A DNA stretch of 12,687 bases from DATBGE01 sp036558125 (GCA_036558125.1 DATBGE010000075.1:1-12687), one strand, 5' to 3'; positions 6,370-12,626 are shown, counted from the stretch's first letter. Notes: generated from the sequence alone by a model not told the origin. Program-made: numbers and translations.

Positions 6370-6714
6370 CTAGGCGTCGGCAAGAACCCAGAGCTCCTTG
6401 AAGGGAAGCGTGAGATGCCAGCGCGTTACCACTCCCTTAGGCAGCGACGCCATGTCCCCCGGTTTCAGTTCCAGTGTCGGCCCACCCTCGATATCGATCC
6501 GAACTGTGCCCTCTAACACCAACAGGACTTCGGCCTGAGGCAACACCCAGGGCGGCGGGTCAGGATCTGCGTCTACCGTGAAACGGGTCAGCCCGGCTCG
6601 CATGGTACCCGTGTCGGAGAGGACGTGCTCCTCGGCGCCGCCACCGACCTCCGGGTCGGCTCGCCAGGCGTCGGTCGATATGCTGGATACGAATACCCCG
6701 GGATGCACTTCCAT
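6370..6714 (-). CDS. Cupin-domain protein without the metal-binding His pair (EutQ/Cupin_3-like)
   Basis: 114 residues from ATG at 6714, chosen because GAGGA (6725-6721) lies 6 nt upstream. A GTG at 6753 in the same frame has no comparable site. The single cupin fold is visible: DPPPWVLPQAEVLLVLEGTV, RIDIEGGPTLELKPGDMASLPKG. The first motif has the Glu (AEVLLVLEG), but WVLP stands where metal cupins have HxH, and the second motif ends KGVVTRWH. This pattern fits EutQ-like or Cupin_3 proteins that bind small ligands without a classical metal site. The substrate cannot be told from sequence. It precedes the RidA gene by 36 nt and starts 26 nt after the stop of a decayed membrane-protein fragment. 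Confidence 0.87.
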   Translation of the reverse strand: MEVHPGVFVSSISTDAWRADPEVGGGAEEHVLSDTGTMRAGLTRFTVDADPDPPPWVLPQAEVLLVLEGTVRIDIEGGPTLELKPGDMASLPKGVVTRWHLTLPFKELWVLADA

Positions 6715-6720
6715 GCTGAA

Positions 6721-6725
6721 TCCTC
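6721..6725 (-). promoter_or_regulatory. Shine-Dalgarno GAGGA deciding the cupin start
   Basis: GAGGA on the minus strand, 6 nt before the ATG at 6714. It makes 6714 a better start than the in-frame GTG at 6753. Confidence 0.65.
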
Positions 6726-6740
6726 GCTGCGTGGGGGCGA

Positions 6741-7013
6741 TCAGGTGCGCCACTGCTGCCGCCGTACATAGATGTAGCCCGCGATACCCCAGTCATAGGC
6801 CGCGCAGAAGACTCCATAGGCGAGCGGGATGGGAGTCAGGGCGGAGGGATTCCCTGTGCTCGCGGTCTGGTGCGCCACGATCTCGTGAGTCAGATCCCAC
6901 CCCCCCCTGGAGGGCGTATCCGACGTAGCGAGGTGGGACTCTGGAAGTAGTCGAGGAGACCCCCCGCCTGCGAAGAGCACAACGCGGAGACACAGAGAAC
7001 ACAGAGGGTTCAT
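6741..7013 (-). pseudogene. C-terminal fragment of a small membrane protein, frameshifted at an 8-C run
   Basis: The last ~50 codons look coding: high third-base GC and the peptide GWDLTHEIVAHQTASTG then NPSALTPIPLAYGVFCAAYD WGIAGYIYVRR, with His residues, an Asp and a hydrophobic helix near the end, ending at the TGA 6743-6741. Upstream, the sensible frame changes: PPRYVGYALQGG is read one frame over and joins WDLTHE only if one base is removed from the run of eight C at 6900-6907. Upstream of about 6975 the frame consists of dispersed repeat (peptide MNPLCSLCLRVV), so the original N-terminus is absent, probably displaced by the repeat. It resembles the C-terminus of small integral membrane proteins with a GxWDxxH pattern; the family is not identified. 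Confidence 0.4.
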
Positions 7014-7240
7014 CAGTGCCGTACGAGTCCAGGCCAATTTGGAAAGATCACCTAACCAGTCTCATTTGATACAATAACAACATCGTTGATCTTACCCAAC
7101 TGTTTCGGAGGTCAGAGCGTCAACGGAACCCTCTGTGATCTCCGCGTCTCTGTGTTTAGCACAAGGGGTTAGCGCCGGTGTTGAGCCCGGTGAAAAGCTG
7201 TCCACCGGAGCCCTTCGTGCCCTTCGTGTCTTCGTGTTGA
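6977..7240. repeat. Dispersed GAGACACNGAG / CTTCGTG repeat, long copy
   Basis: The left end, GCACAAC followed by a purine-rich GAGACACAGAGAACACAGAGG tract running to GGGTTC (6977-7013), matches 31 of 38 bases of the copy at 10840-10877. The right end, CGTGTCTTCGTGTTGA (7225-7240), is identical to 10940-10955. Between them lies an inverted copy of the purine-rich tract (7126-7155): CACAGAGGGTTC at 7000-7011 pairs perfectly with GAACCCTCTGTG at 7126-7137. AAGATCA (7044-7050) pairs with TGATCTT (7087-7093), so the unit could fold into a cruciform or hairpin. Near the right end CCTTCGTG is repeated with a period of 8-9 nt. Neither strand codes convincingly. Confidence 0.6.
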
Positions 7241-7349
7241 AACAGGGAAGTGTGCGTGGCTGGTGCGGCCGAATCGCGGCGGAGGGCCCTGGGAGGCCCA
7301 GTTTGTATATGCCTTGACAGGTATATGCCTGCAGCAGTACATTCGGACC
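7038..7349. other. 312-nt gene-free stretch: repeat interior plus arsR promoter
   Basis: It holds the interior and right end of the dispersed repeat (to 7240), including an AT-rich island at about 7052-7093 that is the least GC-rich patch of the window, then GC-rich spacer and the promoter/operator at 7305-7343. No RNA gene or coding sequence was recognised. Confidence 0.55.
7305..7349 (+). promoter_or_regulatory. Promoter with 10-bp direct-repeat operator for the arsR operon
   Basis: TTGACA at 7314-7319 is a perfect -35 box; TACATT at 7338-7343 is a fair -10 at 18 nt spacing. The start of transcription would fall 6-7 nt further, at or one base before the A of the ATG at 7350, implying a leaderless mRNA. 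GTATATGCCT occurs twice, at 7305-7314 and 7321-7330 (16 nt apart), flanking and overlapping the -35 box. Each copy is an imperfect palindrome around ATAT, as expected for a dimeric winged-helix repressor. Binding by the adjacent ArsR-type protein is inferred. Confidence 0.6.
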
Positions 7350-7694
7350 ATGGAATCCGTGTTCGAAATCATTGCCGAGCCCAACCGGAGGGCGATCCTG
7401 GGCCTTCTGGTCTCGTCCCAGCAGTCGGTGGGAGAGATCGAGCGTCGTCTCCGGATGCCGCAGCCGACCGTGTCCAAGCACCTGCGGGTCCTGCGCGAGG
7501 CCGGGTTCGTGGAATCCACAGTGGACGCACAACGCCGTCTCTACCGGCTCAAGCCAGAGCCGCTTCAGGAATTGGACGACTGGCTTACTCCGTTCCGTCG
7601 GTTCTGGTCATCTCATATCGATGCGCTCGAGCGCCACCTCGACCGCATGGATCAGTCAATGCCAACGAAGAAGAAGGGAAGGGGAAGGAGATGA
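7350..7694 (+). CDS. ArsR-family winged-helix transcriptional regulator
   Basis: 114 residues from the ATG at 7350; the frame is open upstream to 7263 but that part contains the promoter. MESVFEIIAEPNRRAILGLL (1-20) and the helix-turn-helix SVGEIERRLRMPQPTVSKHL (26-45), followed by the wing ESTVDAQRRLYRL, are typical. There is no cysteine at all, so the classical metal-sensing CVCDL box is absent, as in the ArsR subgroup encoded next to SRPBCC proteins. The tail is basic (KKKGRGRR). The TGA overlaps the ATG of the SRPBCC gene (ATGA, 7691-7694), giving translational coupling. No Shine-Dalgarno precedes the start, consistent with leaderless translation. It probably represses its own operon through the repeats at 7305-7330; the ligand is unknown. 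Confidence 0.93.
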   Translation: MESVFEIIAEPNRRAILGLLVSSQQSVGEIERRLRMPQPTVSKHLRVLREAGFVESTVDAQRRLYRLKPEPLQELDDWLTPFRRFWSSHIDALERHLDRMDQSMPTKKKGRGRR

Positions 7695-8230
7695 CCGATC
7701 GCGCACCATACACTCCGGGTCCGGCCACCGGGGCAGAGGTCCGAAAAGAGGGAGAGAGGTGGACCCTCATCCTGGTGAGGGAGCTGCCTCACCCCCCGGA
7801 AAAAGTCTGGCAGGCGATTACCGACCCTGCCGATCTGCGGGAATGGGCTCCCTTTGATGCCGACAGAAGCCTGGGCAAAGCTGGATCTACGGTACAGCTC
7901 TCGACGTTCGGGACGCCGCAAGTCTCCGAGACCACCGTGAAGCGGGCCGACTCGCCGAAACTGCTGGAATACAGCTGGGGTGGCGGTGACCTTCGCTGGG
8001 AACTCGAGCCCCTCGGCAGTGGCACTCGCCTCACCCTGTGGCACAACATCGATCGCCGCTTCATCTCGTGGGGTGCCGCCGGTTGGCACATCTGCCTGGA
8101 CGTGCTGGACCGGCTGCTCGTCGGGCAGCCCATCGGACGGATCGCCGGCCCCGATACCATGCACTTCGGCGGCTGGCAGCGGCTCAATGCGGAATACGCC
8201 AGGCAATTCGGTAAAGAAGTGTCGAGCTGA
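7691..8230 (+). CDS. SRPBCC (AHSA1/START-like) domain protein
   Basis: 179 residues. ATG at 7691 overlaps the regulator stop and is preceded by a GGAAGGGGAAGGAG tract. The domain is clear: LVRELPHPPEKVWQAITDPA (28-47) followed by DLREW, then the strand pairs around GSTVQLSTFG and LEYSWGGGDLRWELEPLGSG, TRLTLWHNI, and the C-terminal helix GWHICLDVLDRLL with GGWQRLNAEYARQF. Such proteins form a helix-grip pocket for hydrophobic ligands in the cytosol. The ArsR-SRPBCC pair is a very common two-gene unit, but its ligand is rarely known. It is followed after 36 nt by a two-TM protein gene in the same direction. Confidence 0.92.
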   Translation: MTDRAPYTPGPATGAEVRKEGERWTLILVRELPHPPEKVWQAITDPADLREWAPFDADRSLGKAGSTVQLSTFGTPQVSETTVKRADSPKLLEYSWGGGDLRWELEPLGSGTRLTLWHNIDRRFISWGAAGWHICLDVLDRLLVGQPIGRIAGPDTMHFGGWQRLNAEYARQFGKEVSS

Positions 8231-8266
8231 CCATCCAACGTCGCCCAAACCGGTGGGGAGGTCTCA

Positions 8267-8485
8267 GTGAACTGGAATTATTGGTTTCGGCAGATCCACC
8301 GCTGGCTGGCAGTTGTGTTTACGGTGACCGTGATCGGCACGTTCATCGCCTTGAAACAGGAAAAGCCGCTGGTCTGGGTGAGCTACGTGCCGCTGTTCCC
8401 CCTTGCCTTGCTCTTTGTCACCGGGGCGTACTTGTTCATTCTGCCGTATGCCGCGAAGTGGCGCAGCGGGCGACGTGGCACCTGA
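8267..8485 (+). CDS. Small two-transmembrane protein
   Basis: 72 residues. GTG at 8267 is preceded by GGGGAGG at about 5 nt, a strong ribosome-binding site. MNWNYWFRQIHRW is a conserved-looking aromatic N-terminus, followed by helix 1 (LAVVFTVTVIGTFIALK, about 14-30), a short loop and helix 2 (VPLFPLALLFVTGAYLFILP, 41-60), then a basic cytoplasmic tail KWRSGRRGT. It has no catalytic motif. Its place between the SRPBCC and DUF1801 genes, with gaps of 36 and 28 nt, makes it a member of the arsR operon. Function unknown. Confidence 0.82.
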   Translation: MNWNYWFRQIHRWLAVVFTVTVIGTFIALKQEKPLVWVSYVPLFPLALLFVTGAYLFILPYAAKWRSGRRGT

Positions 8486-8513
8486 AACGCAACTCGAAGG
8501 AAGGGCGAACGTG

Positions 8514-8909
8514 ATGAAGAAAAGCAGCGGTGAGCCGAGCAGCGGGTCTCCCTCTCAGCTCATAGACGCCAGAATAAAAGAACTGAATGACTGGCGTGGC
8601 GAGATGCTCGCCCGGCTACGAGCTCTGATCAAGGCGGCGGATCCCGGAGTCGTAGAAGAGTGGAAATGGGGTGGGCCGGTCTGGTCTCACGACGGACTGA
8701 TCACGACCGGGGAAAGCTACAAGAGCGTCGTGAAGCTGACCTTCGCCAAGGGCGCCCAGCTGAAGGACCCCAAGAAGCTCTTCAACTCGAGCCTGGAAGG
8801 AAACACCCGTCGCGCGATCGATTTCCGGGAAGGGGAGACAATCGACGAGGCCGCGTTCAAGGCTTTAATCCGGGACGCGGTGGTGCTGAATGGTCGGAAG
8901 GGCGGGTGA
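8514..8909 (+). CDS. DUF1801 domain protein (YdhG-like)
   Basis: 131 residues from ATG at 8514 (a GTG directly before it, 8511, is the alternative); GGAAGG lies about 10 nt upstream. The domain spans about 17-125: IDARIKELNDWRGEMLARLR, EEWKWGGPVWSHDGLI, SYKSVVKLTFAKGAQLKDP, FREGETIDEAAFKALIRDAV. DUF1801 proteins are small cytosolic proteins resembling the frataxin fold; their biochemical role is not established. Last gene of the arsR operon. A second, divergent DUF1801 gene lies 1.4 kb away at 10816-10355. The gene converges on the cytochrome P460 gene with 90 nt between. Confidence 0.9.
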   Translation: MKKSSGEPSSGSPSQLIDARIKELNDWRGEMLARLRALIKAADPGVVEEWKWGGPVWSHDGLITTGESYKSVVKLTFAKGAQLKDPKKLFNSSLEGNTRRAIDFREGETIDEAAFKALIRDAVVLNGRKGG

Positions 8910-8967
8910 GAAGCAATGGGGGGGCGGGGAACAGGGAGCGACGAACCGGAACGTCTGCCGGTCCGCC

Positions 8968-8993
8968 GCTTTTCGTCCGCGCTTTTCGTCCGC
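8968..8993. repeat. Exact 13-bp tandem duplication between convergent genes
   Basis: GCTTTTCGTCCGC at 8968-8980 is repeated exactly at 8981-8993. ACCGG (8945-8949) and CCGGT (8958-8962) just upstream could form a small stem. Together they lie in the 90-nt gap between the convergent DUF1801 and P460 genes, where termination is expected, but no strong intrinsic terminator with a T-tract is visible. Confidence 0.6.
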
Positions 8994-8999
8994 CGTTGT

Positions 9000-9557
9000 T
9001 CAACGCGGTGCGTAGTCGGTAAAGACGTAATCCCGGTTCTTCACGATCGTGTGGCAGGCGAAGCCGCACTTGGCGTCGTTCCCCTGGGGCGGTGTTGCAG
9101 CTGTAGTCGCAGGACTGAACTTTTTAGATGCCGAGTCATACTCGAACGCAGCCCATCCCCACCCACCGCTGTCCGCGAACCGCTTGCTGTCCTTCACCAT
9201 GAAATCGACGTCATGCTGGGAGAGGGGCACTGTCGCCGCGGGGAAGACCGCCATCTTGCCCGGGTTCCAGTGGATCTTCGTCATCTTGGAGCCGTCTGGC
9301 CATGGCTTGCCGTTGCCAGGGATGCCCGCCTTGTAGGCATCGATCATCACGGGGTTGGCGAGGATCGCGGCTATCACTGGCCCGTCCTGACTGATGGAGA
9401 CCAGCTGCCAGCTTTCGTATCCCTTGAACTCGGAGAACGCGAGCCCGCCCGGTACCTTCACGCTGTACTTGTCCTGGGCGGATATGGCGCCGGCGCTGAA
9501 GGTGCTCACGAGTGCGGTCGCGATAGCAATAGTCCGCACGCGGTTGCCTTTTGTCAC
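9000..9557 (-). CDS. Cytochrome P460-family protein with CX3CH heme motif
   Basis: 185 residues from GTG at 9557, preceded by AGGAAGGAA at about 3 nt. Signal peptide: VRTIAIATALVSTFSAGAISA, cleavage probably after Ala27. The mature part has family features: FSEFKGYESWQLVSISQDG, LANPVMIDAYKAGIPGNGKP, FPDG-like PWPDGSKMTKIHW, GGWGWAAFEY, and the C-terminal heme site KCGFACHTIVKNRDYVFTDY. The heme motif is Cys164-Gly-Phe-Ala-Cys168-His169, three residues between the cysteines instead of two. Cytochrome P460 enzymes are periplasmic and oxidise hydroxylamine in nitrifiers; relatives in other bacteria may act on nitric oxide or be simple electron carriers. Lys91 and Lys94 are candidates for a heme-lysine cross-link, not proven. 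It stands alone, divergent from the next gene. Confidence 0.9.
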   Translation of the reverse strand: MTKGNRVRTIAIATALVSTFSAGAISAQDKYSVKVPGGLAFSEFKGYESWQLVSISQDGPVIAAILANPVMIDAYKAGIPGNGKPWPDGSKMTKIHWNPGKMAVFPAATVPLSQHDVDFMVKDSKRFADSGGWGWAAFEYDSASKKFSPATTAATPPQGNDAKCGFACHTIVKNRDYVFTDYAPR

Positions 9558-9712
9558 AGTTCCTTCCTTTCCGGCTTGGCCTCTTGAGGTGCTTTCCGAT
9601 CGATCGTCTTACTTCCAATTGTCGTAGCAACGCCAGTATGCCGGTGGCGATGCCTCAGGTCCATTGCCCGATGGTCGTAGTCCGGTCGGGCGGTTGGGAA
9701 CACTATCGATGC

Positions 9713-9739
9713 TTGCCTCCGAGAAGCAGGCACTATACT
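9713..9739 (+). promoter_or_regulatory. Possible promoter for the four-TM protein gene
   Basis: TATACT (9734-9739) is a good -10 box, about 50 nt before the ATG at 9791. TTGCCT (9713-9718) is a possible -35, but the 15-nt spacing is short. Just downstream lies the perfect palindrome AAGTACTT (9750-9757), with TTGGTG on both sides (9739-9744 and 9760-9765), a possible operator in the leader. Confidence 0.35.
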
Positions 9740-9790
9740 TGGTGGAACAAAGTACTTCATTGGTGAAGCCCTTTAGGACCGAGGACCCCA

Positions 9791-10375
9791 ATGACCAACG
9801 ATCGATTCCGATATCTGCGAGCCGTGGCACGTAACGCTGTGACGTGGGGCGTGGCCTGGGCCCTGGCCGGTGGCGCGATCGTTACACTACTCAGCCTGTT
9901 CAGTCCCGGTCCCGGACTCGAGCCGCTGTTCGAGAGGCTCGGATTGTCCCTCCTGGCCGGCATGGCCTGGGGCGTCCGGTTCGGCATCGCTGGAGCCGTG
10001 ATCGGCACCGTGTTCGCAACGGTCATTCGGCTGGGCTACCGGGGCCGACGCCTCGCCGATATCAGCCCGGTGCGTTTCGGGCTGCTGGGCGCGGTGGTTG
10101 CCGGGGTAGGGGTACCGCTCTTCCTGCAGGCGATGAATGTGTTCTCCGGAGATGGGCCGGTCGCGTGGAGGCTGGTCTGGGACGACGCCATATGGGCTTC
10201 GGTCTTCGGTGGCGTCGCTGCTGCGGCTTCCATTCTGCTGGCCCGTCGAGCCGAGGCGCTGCCGGGCGGACCCCATCCTGAACAGCTCCCGGGTCTCGCC
10301 GATATGGATGGCGAACTGGTGGCGACGAAGAAGGAGACTTCGATCTCGCAGCGCTCAGGCTCGACCCAGAAGTGA
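9791..10375 (+). CDS. Integral membrane protein of unknown function, four predicted helices
   Basis: 194 residues. ATG at 9791 follows GAGGA at 5 nt. Hydrophobic segments at about 16-37, 55-79, 96-116 and 131-151 give four likely membrane helices. GVAWALAGGAIVTLLSLF and GMAWGVRFGIAGAVIGTVFA are similar in composition and may reflect an internal repeat (helices 1 and 2). The C-terminal 40 residues are polar (ALPGGPHPEQLPG to the end) and probably cytoplasmic. I do not recognise the family and see no catalytic motif. The 3' end overlaps the end of the convergent DUF1801 gene by 21 bp. It is transcribed alone, divergently from the P460 gene across a 233-nt gap. Confidence 0.85.
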   Translation: MTNDRFRYLRAVARNAVTWGVAWALAGGAIVTLLSLFSPGPGLEPLFERLGLSLLAGMAWGVRFGIAGAVIGTVFATVIRLGYRGRRLADISPVRFGLLGAVVAGVGVPLFLQAMNVFSGDGPVAWRLVWDDAIWASVFGGVAAAASILLARRAEALPGGPHPEQLPGLADMDGELVATKKETSISQRSGSTQK

Positions 10376-10816
10376 GCGAGGCTGCTCAGGCTCTCCCCAT
10401 CCAGGTAATCGGCTTGCCTGCCTCACCCAGTCGGTGATCTGGGCTTCGTCGAACTGATCCTCCTCGTGGATGTCGAGGTACCGCACCTCCTTCTGCTTGG
10501 ACCTGCCAGGCGGGAGAGGACGCAGTGAGGTGCCGCGGAAGAAAGCCATTTTGACGTATTTCGTGAAGCAATGAAGGCTGAGAAACCAGCCCCGCCCCTC
10601 CATGCCATAGAAGGGCGAGTTCCACTTGACCGCCTTACGCACCCCGGGGACTGCGCGCACGATTAGCGCGTCGAGACGGCGCCCGACCTTGCGCTTCCAG
10701 CCCGGCATGGCCCTGATGTAAGCCTGAACCGGGGCGTTGCCATCGGCCTTCGGGATCTGCGGGTTGCCACCGGCGAGAAGGGTCGGCTTTGACTGCCTGG
10801 ATGTCTTGCCAGCCAT
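10355..10816 (-). CDS. DUF1801 domain protein, second copy
   Basis: 153 residues from ATG at 10816, with GAGG about 9 nt upstream. The frame is open to 10921, but that extension is translated repeat DNA. The domain lies at about 28-140: APVQAYIRAMPGWKRKVGRR, VPGVRKAVKWNSPFYGMEGR, GWFLSLHCFTKYVKMAFFRG, then RYLDIHEEDQFDEAQITDWV. The KWNSPFYG segment corresponds to KWGGPVWSHD of the copy at 8514-8909, and the two are otherwise divergent, so this is an old paralogue or a separate acquisition. The basic, low-complexity N-terminus (GKTSRQSKPTLLAGG) is outside the domain. Role unknown. It lies downstream of the VOC gene on the same strand, across a repeat. Confidence 0.9.
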   Translation of the reverse strand: MAGKTSRQSKPTLLAGGNPQIPKADGNAPVQAYIRAMPGWKRKVGRRLDALIVRAVPGVRKAVKWNSPFYGMEGRGWFLSLHCFTKYVKMAFFRGTSLRPLPPGRSKQKEVRYLDIHEEDQFDEAQITDWVRQASRLPGWGEPEQPRSLLGRA

Positions 10817-10839
10817 GTCTGCAACCTCGACCGCATCTG

Positions 10840-10958
10840 GCACAACAGAGAGACACGGAGAGCACGGAGGGTTCGTCGATACTGGAGCATCCCGCCAAAA
10901 CTCGCCAAAGTCACCCGACAATCTTTGCTGAGTGCCCCCCGTGTCTTCGTGTTGAGCA
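10840..10958. repeat. Dispersed GAGACACNGAG / CTTCGTG repeat, short copy
   Basis: The left end, GCACAAC then AGAGAGACACGGAGAGCACG and GAGGGTTCGTC (10840-10877), matches the 6977 copy at 31 of 38 positions. The right end, CGTGTCTTCGTGTTGA (10940-10955), is identical to the other copy. The inverted inner tract of the longer copy is missing. It fills almost the whole 143-nt gap between the DUF1801 start and the VOC stop. Confidence 0.6.
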
Positions 10959-10959
10959 C

Positions 10960-11370
10960 TTACTGGAGTGGCCTCCCGAAGTACAGAACGTACCCGTCCC
11001 CATCCATCACCTCAAACCCACGCAGGTTGTCCGAGTTGACGCCAAGCGCCTCCCGGAACGAAACCCCGCGGGAGGCGAACTCCTCGGCCAGCGCGTCCGG
11101 ATCGGGGGTGTAGATGTACCCGTCCCACCGGGCCCACTGATGCCGGCTGGGATTCGGCGTCGGCTGTACCTTGGGCGTAATAGCCTTGAGCATGATATGT
11201 ACGCCGTCGCGCTTCAGCATGGCGAAAAACGGATCACCCTCGGGACCCAGAAATTCCAGCTCGAAGCCAAGCCGATCCCGGTAGAACGCGAGCGACGTCA
11301 TGACGTCGCGAACGATGAAAAATGGGGCGACAAAGCCCAGATGTGCCTTGGCCGTGGCTGGTGAAGTCAT
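10960..11370 (-). CDS. VOC-superfamily (glyoxalase/bleomycin-resistance-like) protein
   Basis: 136 residues from ATG at 11370, 11 nt after the TAG of the FAD enzyme gene (11384-11382). The open frame extending to 11577 is a shadow of that gene. VOC features: HLGFVAPFFIVRDVMTSLAF (10-29), YRDRLGFELEFLGPEGDPFF, AMLKRDGVHIMLK, then DGYIYTPDPDALAEEFASRG and FEVMDGDGYVLYFGRP, the last carrying the usual C-terminal Glu. Members isomerise, cleave or bind small molecules using a paired beta-alpha-beta fold, often with a metal. Close relatives act in methylglyoxal detoxification, antibiotic binding or ring cleavage; which applies here cannot be told. The short gap indicates co-transcription with the FAD enzyme. 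Confidence 0.92.
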   Translation of the reverse strand: MTSPATAKAHLGFVAPFFIVRDVMTSLAFYRDRLGFELEFLGPEGDPFFAMLKRDGVHIMLKAITPKVQPTPNPSRHQWARWDGYIYTPDPDALAEEFASRGVSFREALGVNSDNLRGFEVMDGDGYVLYFGRPLQ

Positions 11371-11381
11371 GGGAGATCTCG

Positions 11382-12626
11382 CTAATAGATGTGCAGCTTC
11401 TCCAGGAGCGCGTACGGATCGTCCACGCACTCGAACAGATCCTTGTTGTGCTTGATCATCTTGCTCCGCATGTAGACCCGAAGCCACTGTTTGTAGGTAT
11501 ACGACTCGTAGTGATTGAGCATCTCCTTCAGTCTCATGTCGCTCCGGGTAAGGAGTCCGGCCAGGTACATCGCGCACTCGAAACCGAGAGAGATCGATTG
11601 GAAGTAGGGAGACCCGATCGCTGCATCACCAACTAGGAAAACTGGTGAGCGGGAGAACGGGTGGTCATCAGGCCCACCGGCGAGCCATTGCCGGCTGGTC
11701 GCGTTGCGAGCCCGGTAGAGGTTCAGGGGGATCCGGACGATTTCGAGATCGCCGATGATCTCGCCGTGGGTTTCCTGCTTGATCTTATCGATGAAGCGGT
11801 CCATCGACCGGGCAACATTGGGGAAGTTGGCGCGAAGCCACTCGCCGTTGAATGTCGGCGGCATGGCCGCGTAGTCCTCGGCGGTGATGTTGACGATGCC
11901 GGTCACGTGACTGATGGCCCCGTCATAATAGGTGCGTCCCACGAAGGGAATGAACTTGTACTGCGGGTTCTCCCGGTTCTTGTAATACTTGCAATACTCA
12001 TTACAGGCGTACGCCTGGCCGTACAGGAACGTGACAACGATGGCGTATTCCAGCCGGATGTTGACCGTATTCGTCTTCGTCTCGACGCCATCAGGGGCGG
12101 GTAGCAAGCGATCCCGTAGCAGCGACCGGGAACCTGTGCAATCAATCATGATGTCGCCCGGCTCGAGCATCGCTATCGCCTCCTCCGCTGTCACGACGCC
12201 AGCAACCCGCTCCACGGTATTCGACCCCCGCTCATCGATCAGATTGCTCAGGGAGTGCTCGATGGCATTGAGCGGGCAGAACCCCAGCGTCCACTGGTGG
12301 AGAAGGGCCGACAGATCGGAAGGAATGGATTGCCGGAACGCGAGACCCTCGTCGAGTTCGGGGGGATCGAAAACGGCCTCGACATTCTCTCCATCGATCT
12401 CATCTTCGCAGTAGCTCGCGACCGACTCCGCTACCAGGTAGGACGCAAGGTGCACCATCCGGGTGCGAGTGTAATCCCGGCGCTTCTCATAAAGGCGGAC
12501 GGGGAACCCTTCCGGCGTTTGAAGCAATGCGGTCAAGAGGAGACCTACCGGCCCTGCGCCAATAATGTGGACCCGGCCGGCAGACTGAAGGGACTCGGCT
12601 CCGGTAAGGCGGGGCGGTCGAAGCAT
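11382..12626 (-). CDS. FAD-dependent monooxygenase-like oxidoreductase (PHBH/UbiH fold)
   Basis: 414 residues from ATG at 12626; the frame stays open to the right edge, so a longer form is not excluded, but the FAD fold begins at residue 19 as expected. HIIGAGPVGLLL (20-31) is the Rossmann GxGxxG, with the acidic ribose-binding Glu at 47 (RLYEKRRDY). DIMIDCTGSRSLLRDRLLP is the middle motif, and VFLVGDAAIGSPYFQSISLG contains the second FAD-binding GD motif (333-334). The C-terminal 80 residues are rich in Tyr, Lys and Met (YESYTYKQWLRVYMRSKMIK). The family hydroxylates or epoxidises aromatic or polyketide-type substrates with NAD(P)H and O2. The substrate is unknown. It is the first visible gene of a pair with the VOC protein, an arrangement seen in catabolic and natural-product pathways. 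Confidence 0.85.
   Translation of the reverse strand: MLRPPRLTGAESLQSAGRVHIIGAGPVGLLLTALLQTPEGFPVRLYEKRRDYTRTRMVHLASYLVAESVASYCEDEIDGENVEAVFDPPELDEGLAFRQSIPSDLSALLHQWTLGFCPLNAIEHSLSNLIDERGSNTVERVAGVVTAEEAIAMLEPGDIMIDCTGSRSLLRDRLLPAPDGVETKTNTVNIRLEYAIVVTFLYGQAYACNEYCKYYKNRENPQYKFIPFVGRTYYDGAISHVTGIVNITAEDYAAMPPTFNGEWLRANFPNVARSMDRFIDKIKQETHGEIIGDLEIVRIPLNLYRARNATSRQWLAGGPDDHPFSRSPVFLVGDAAIGSPYFQSISLGFECAMYLAGLLTRSDMRLKEMLNHYESYTYKQWLRVYMRSKMIKHNKDLFECVDDPYALLEKLHIY

Noticed and set aside
6977..7240. CRISPR array or tandem repeat locus
   Set aside because: The 8-9 nt units are degenerate and there are no regular repeats with unique spacers of constant length, nor cas genes.
7250..7690. Long N-terminal part of the 326-residue ORF leading into the SRPBCC gene
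   Set aside because: It runs across the promoter and through the arsR gene in another frame; the SRPBCC start at 7691 overlaps the arsR stop and has a ribosome-binding site.
8916..9587. 223-residue plus-strand ORF
   Set aside because: Antisense to the cytochrome P460 gene, which has a signal peptide and heme site; no domain is recognisable in the plus-strand product.
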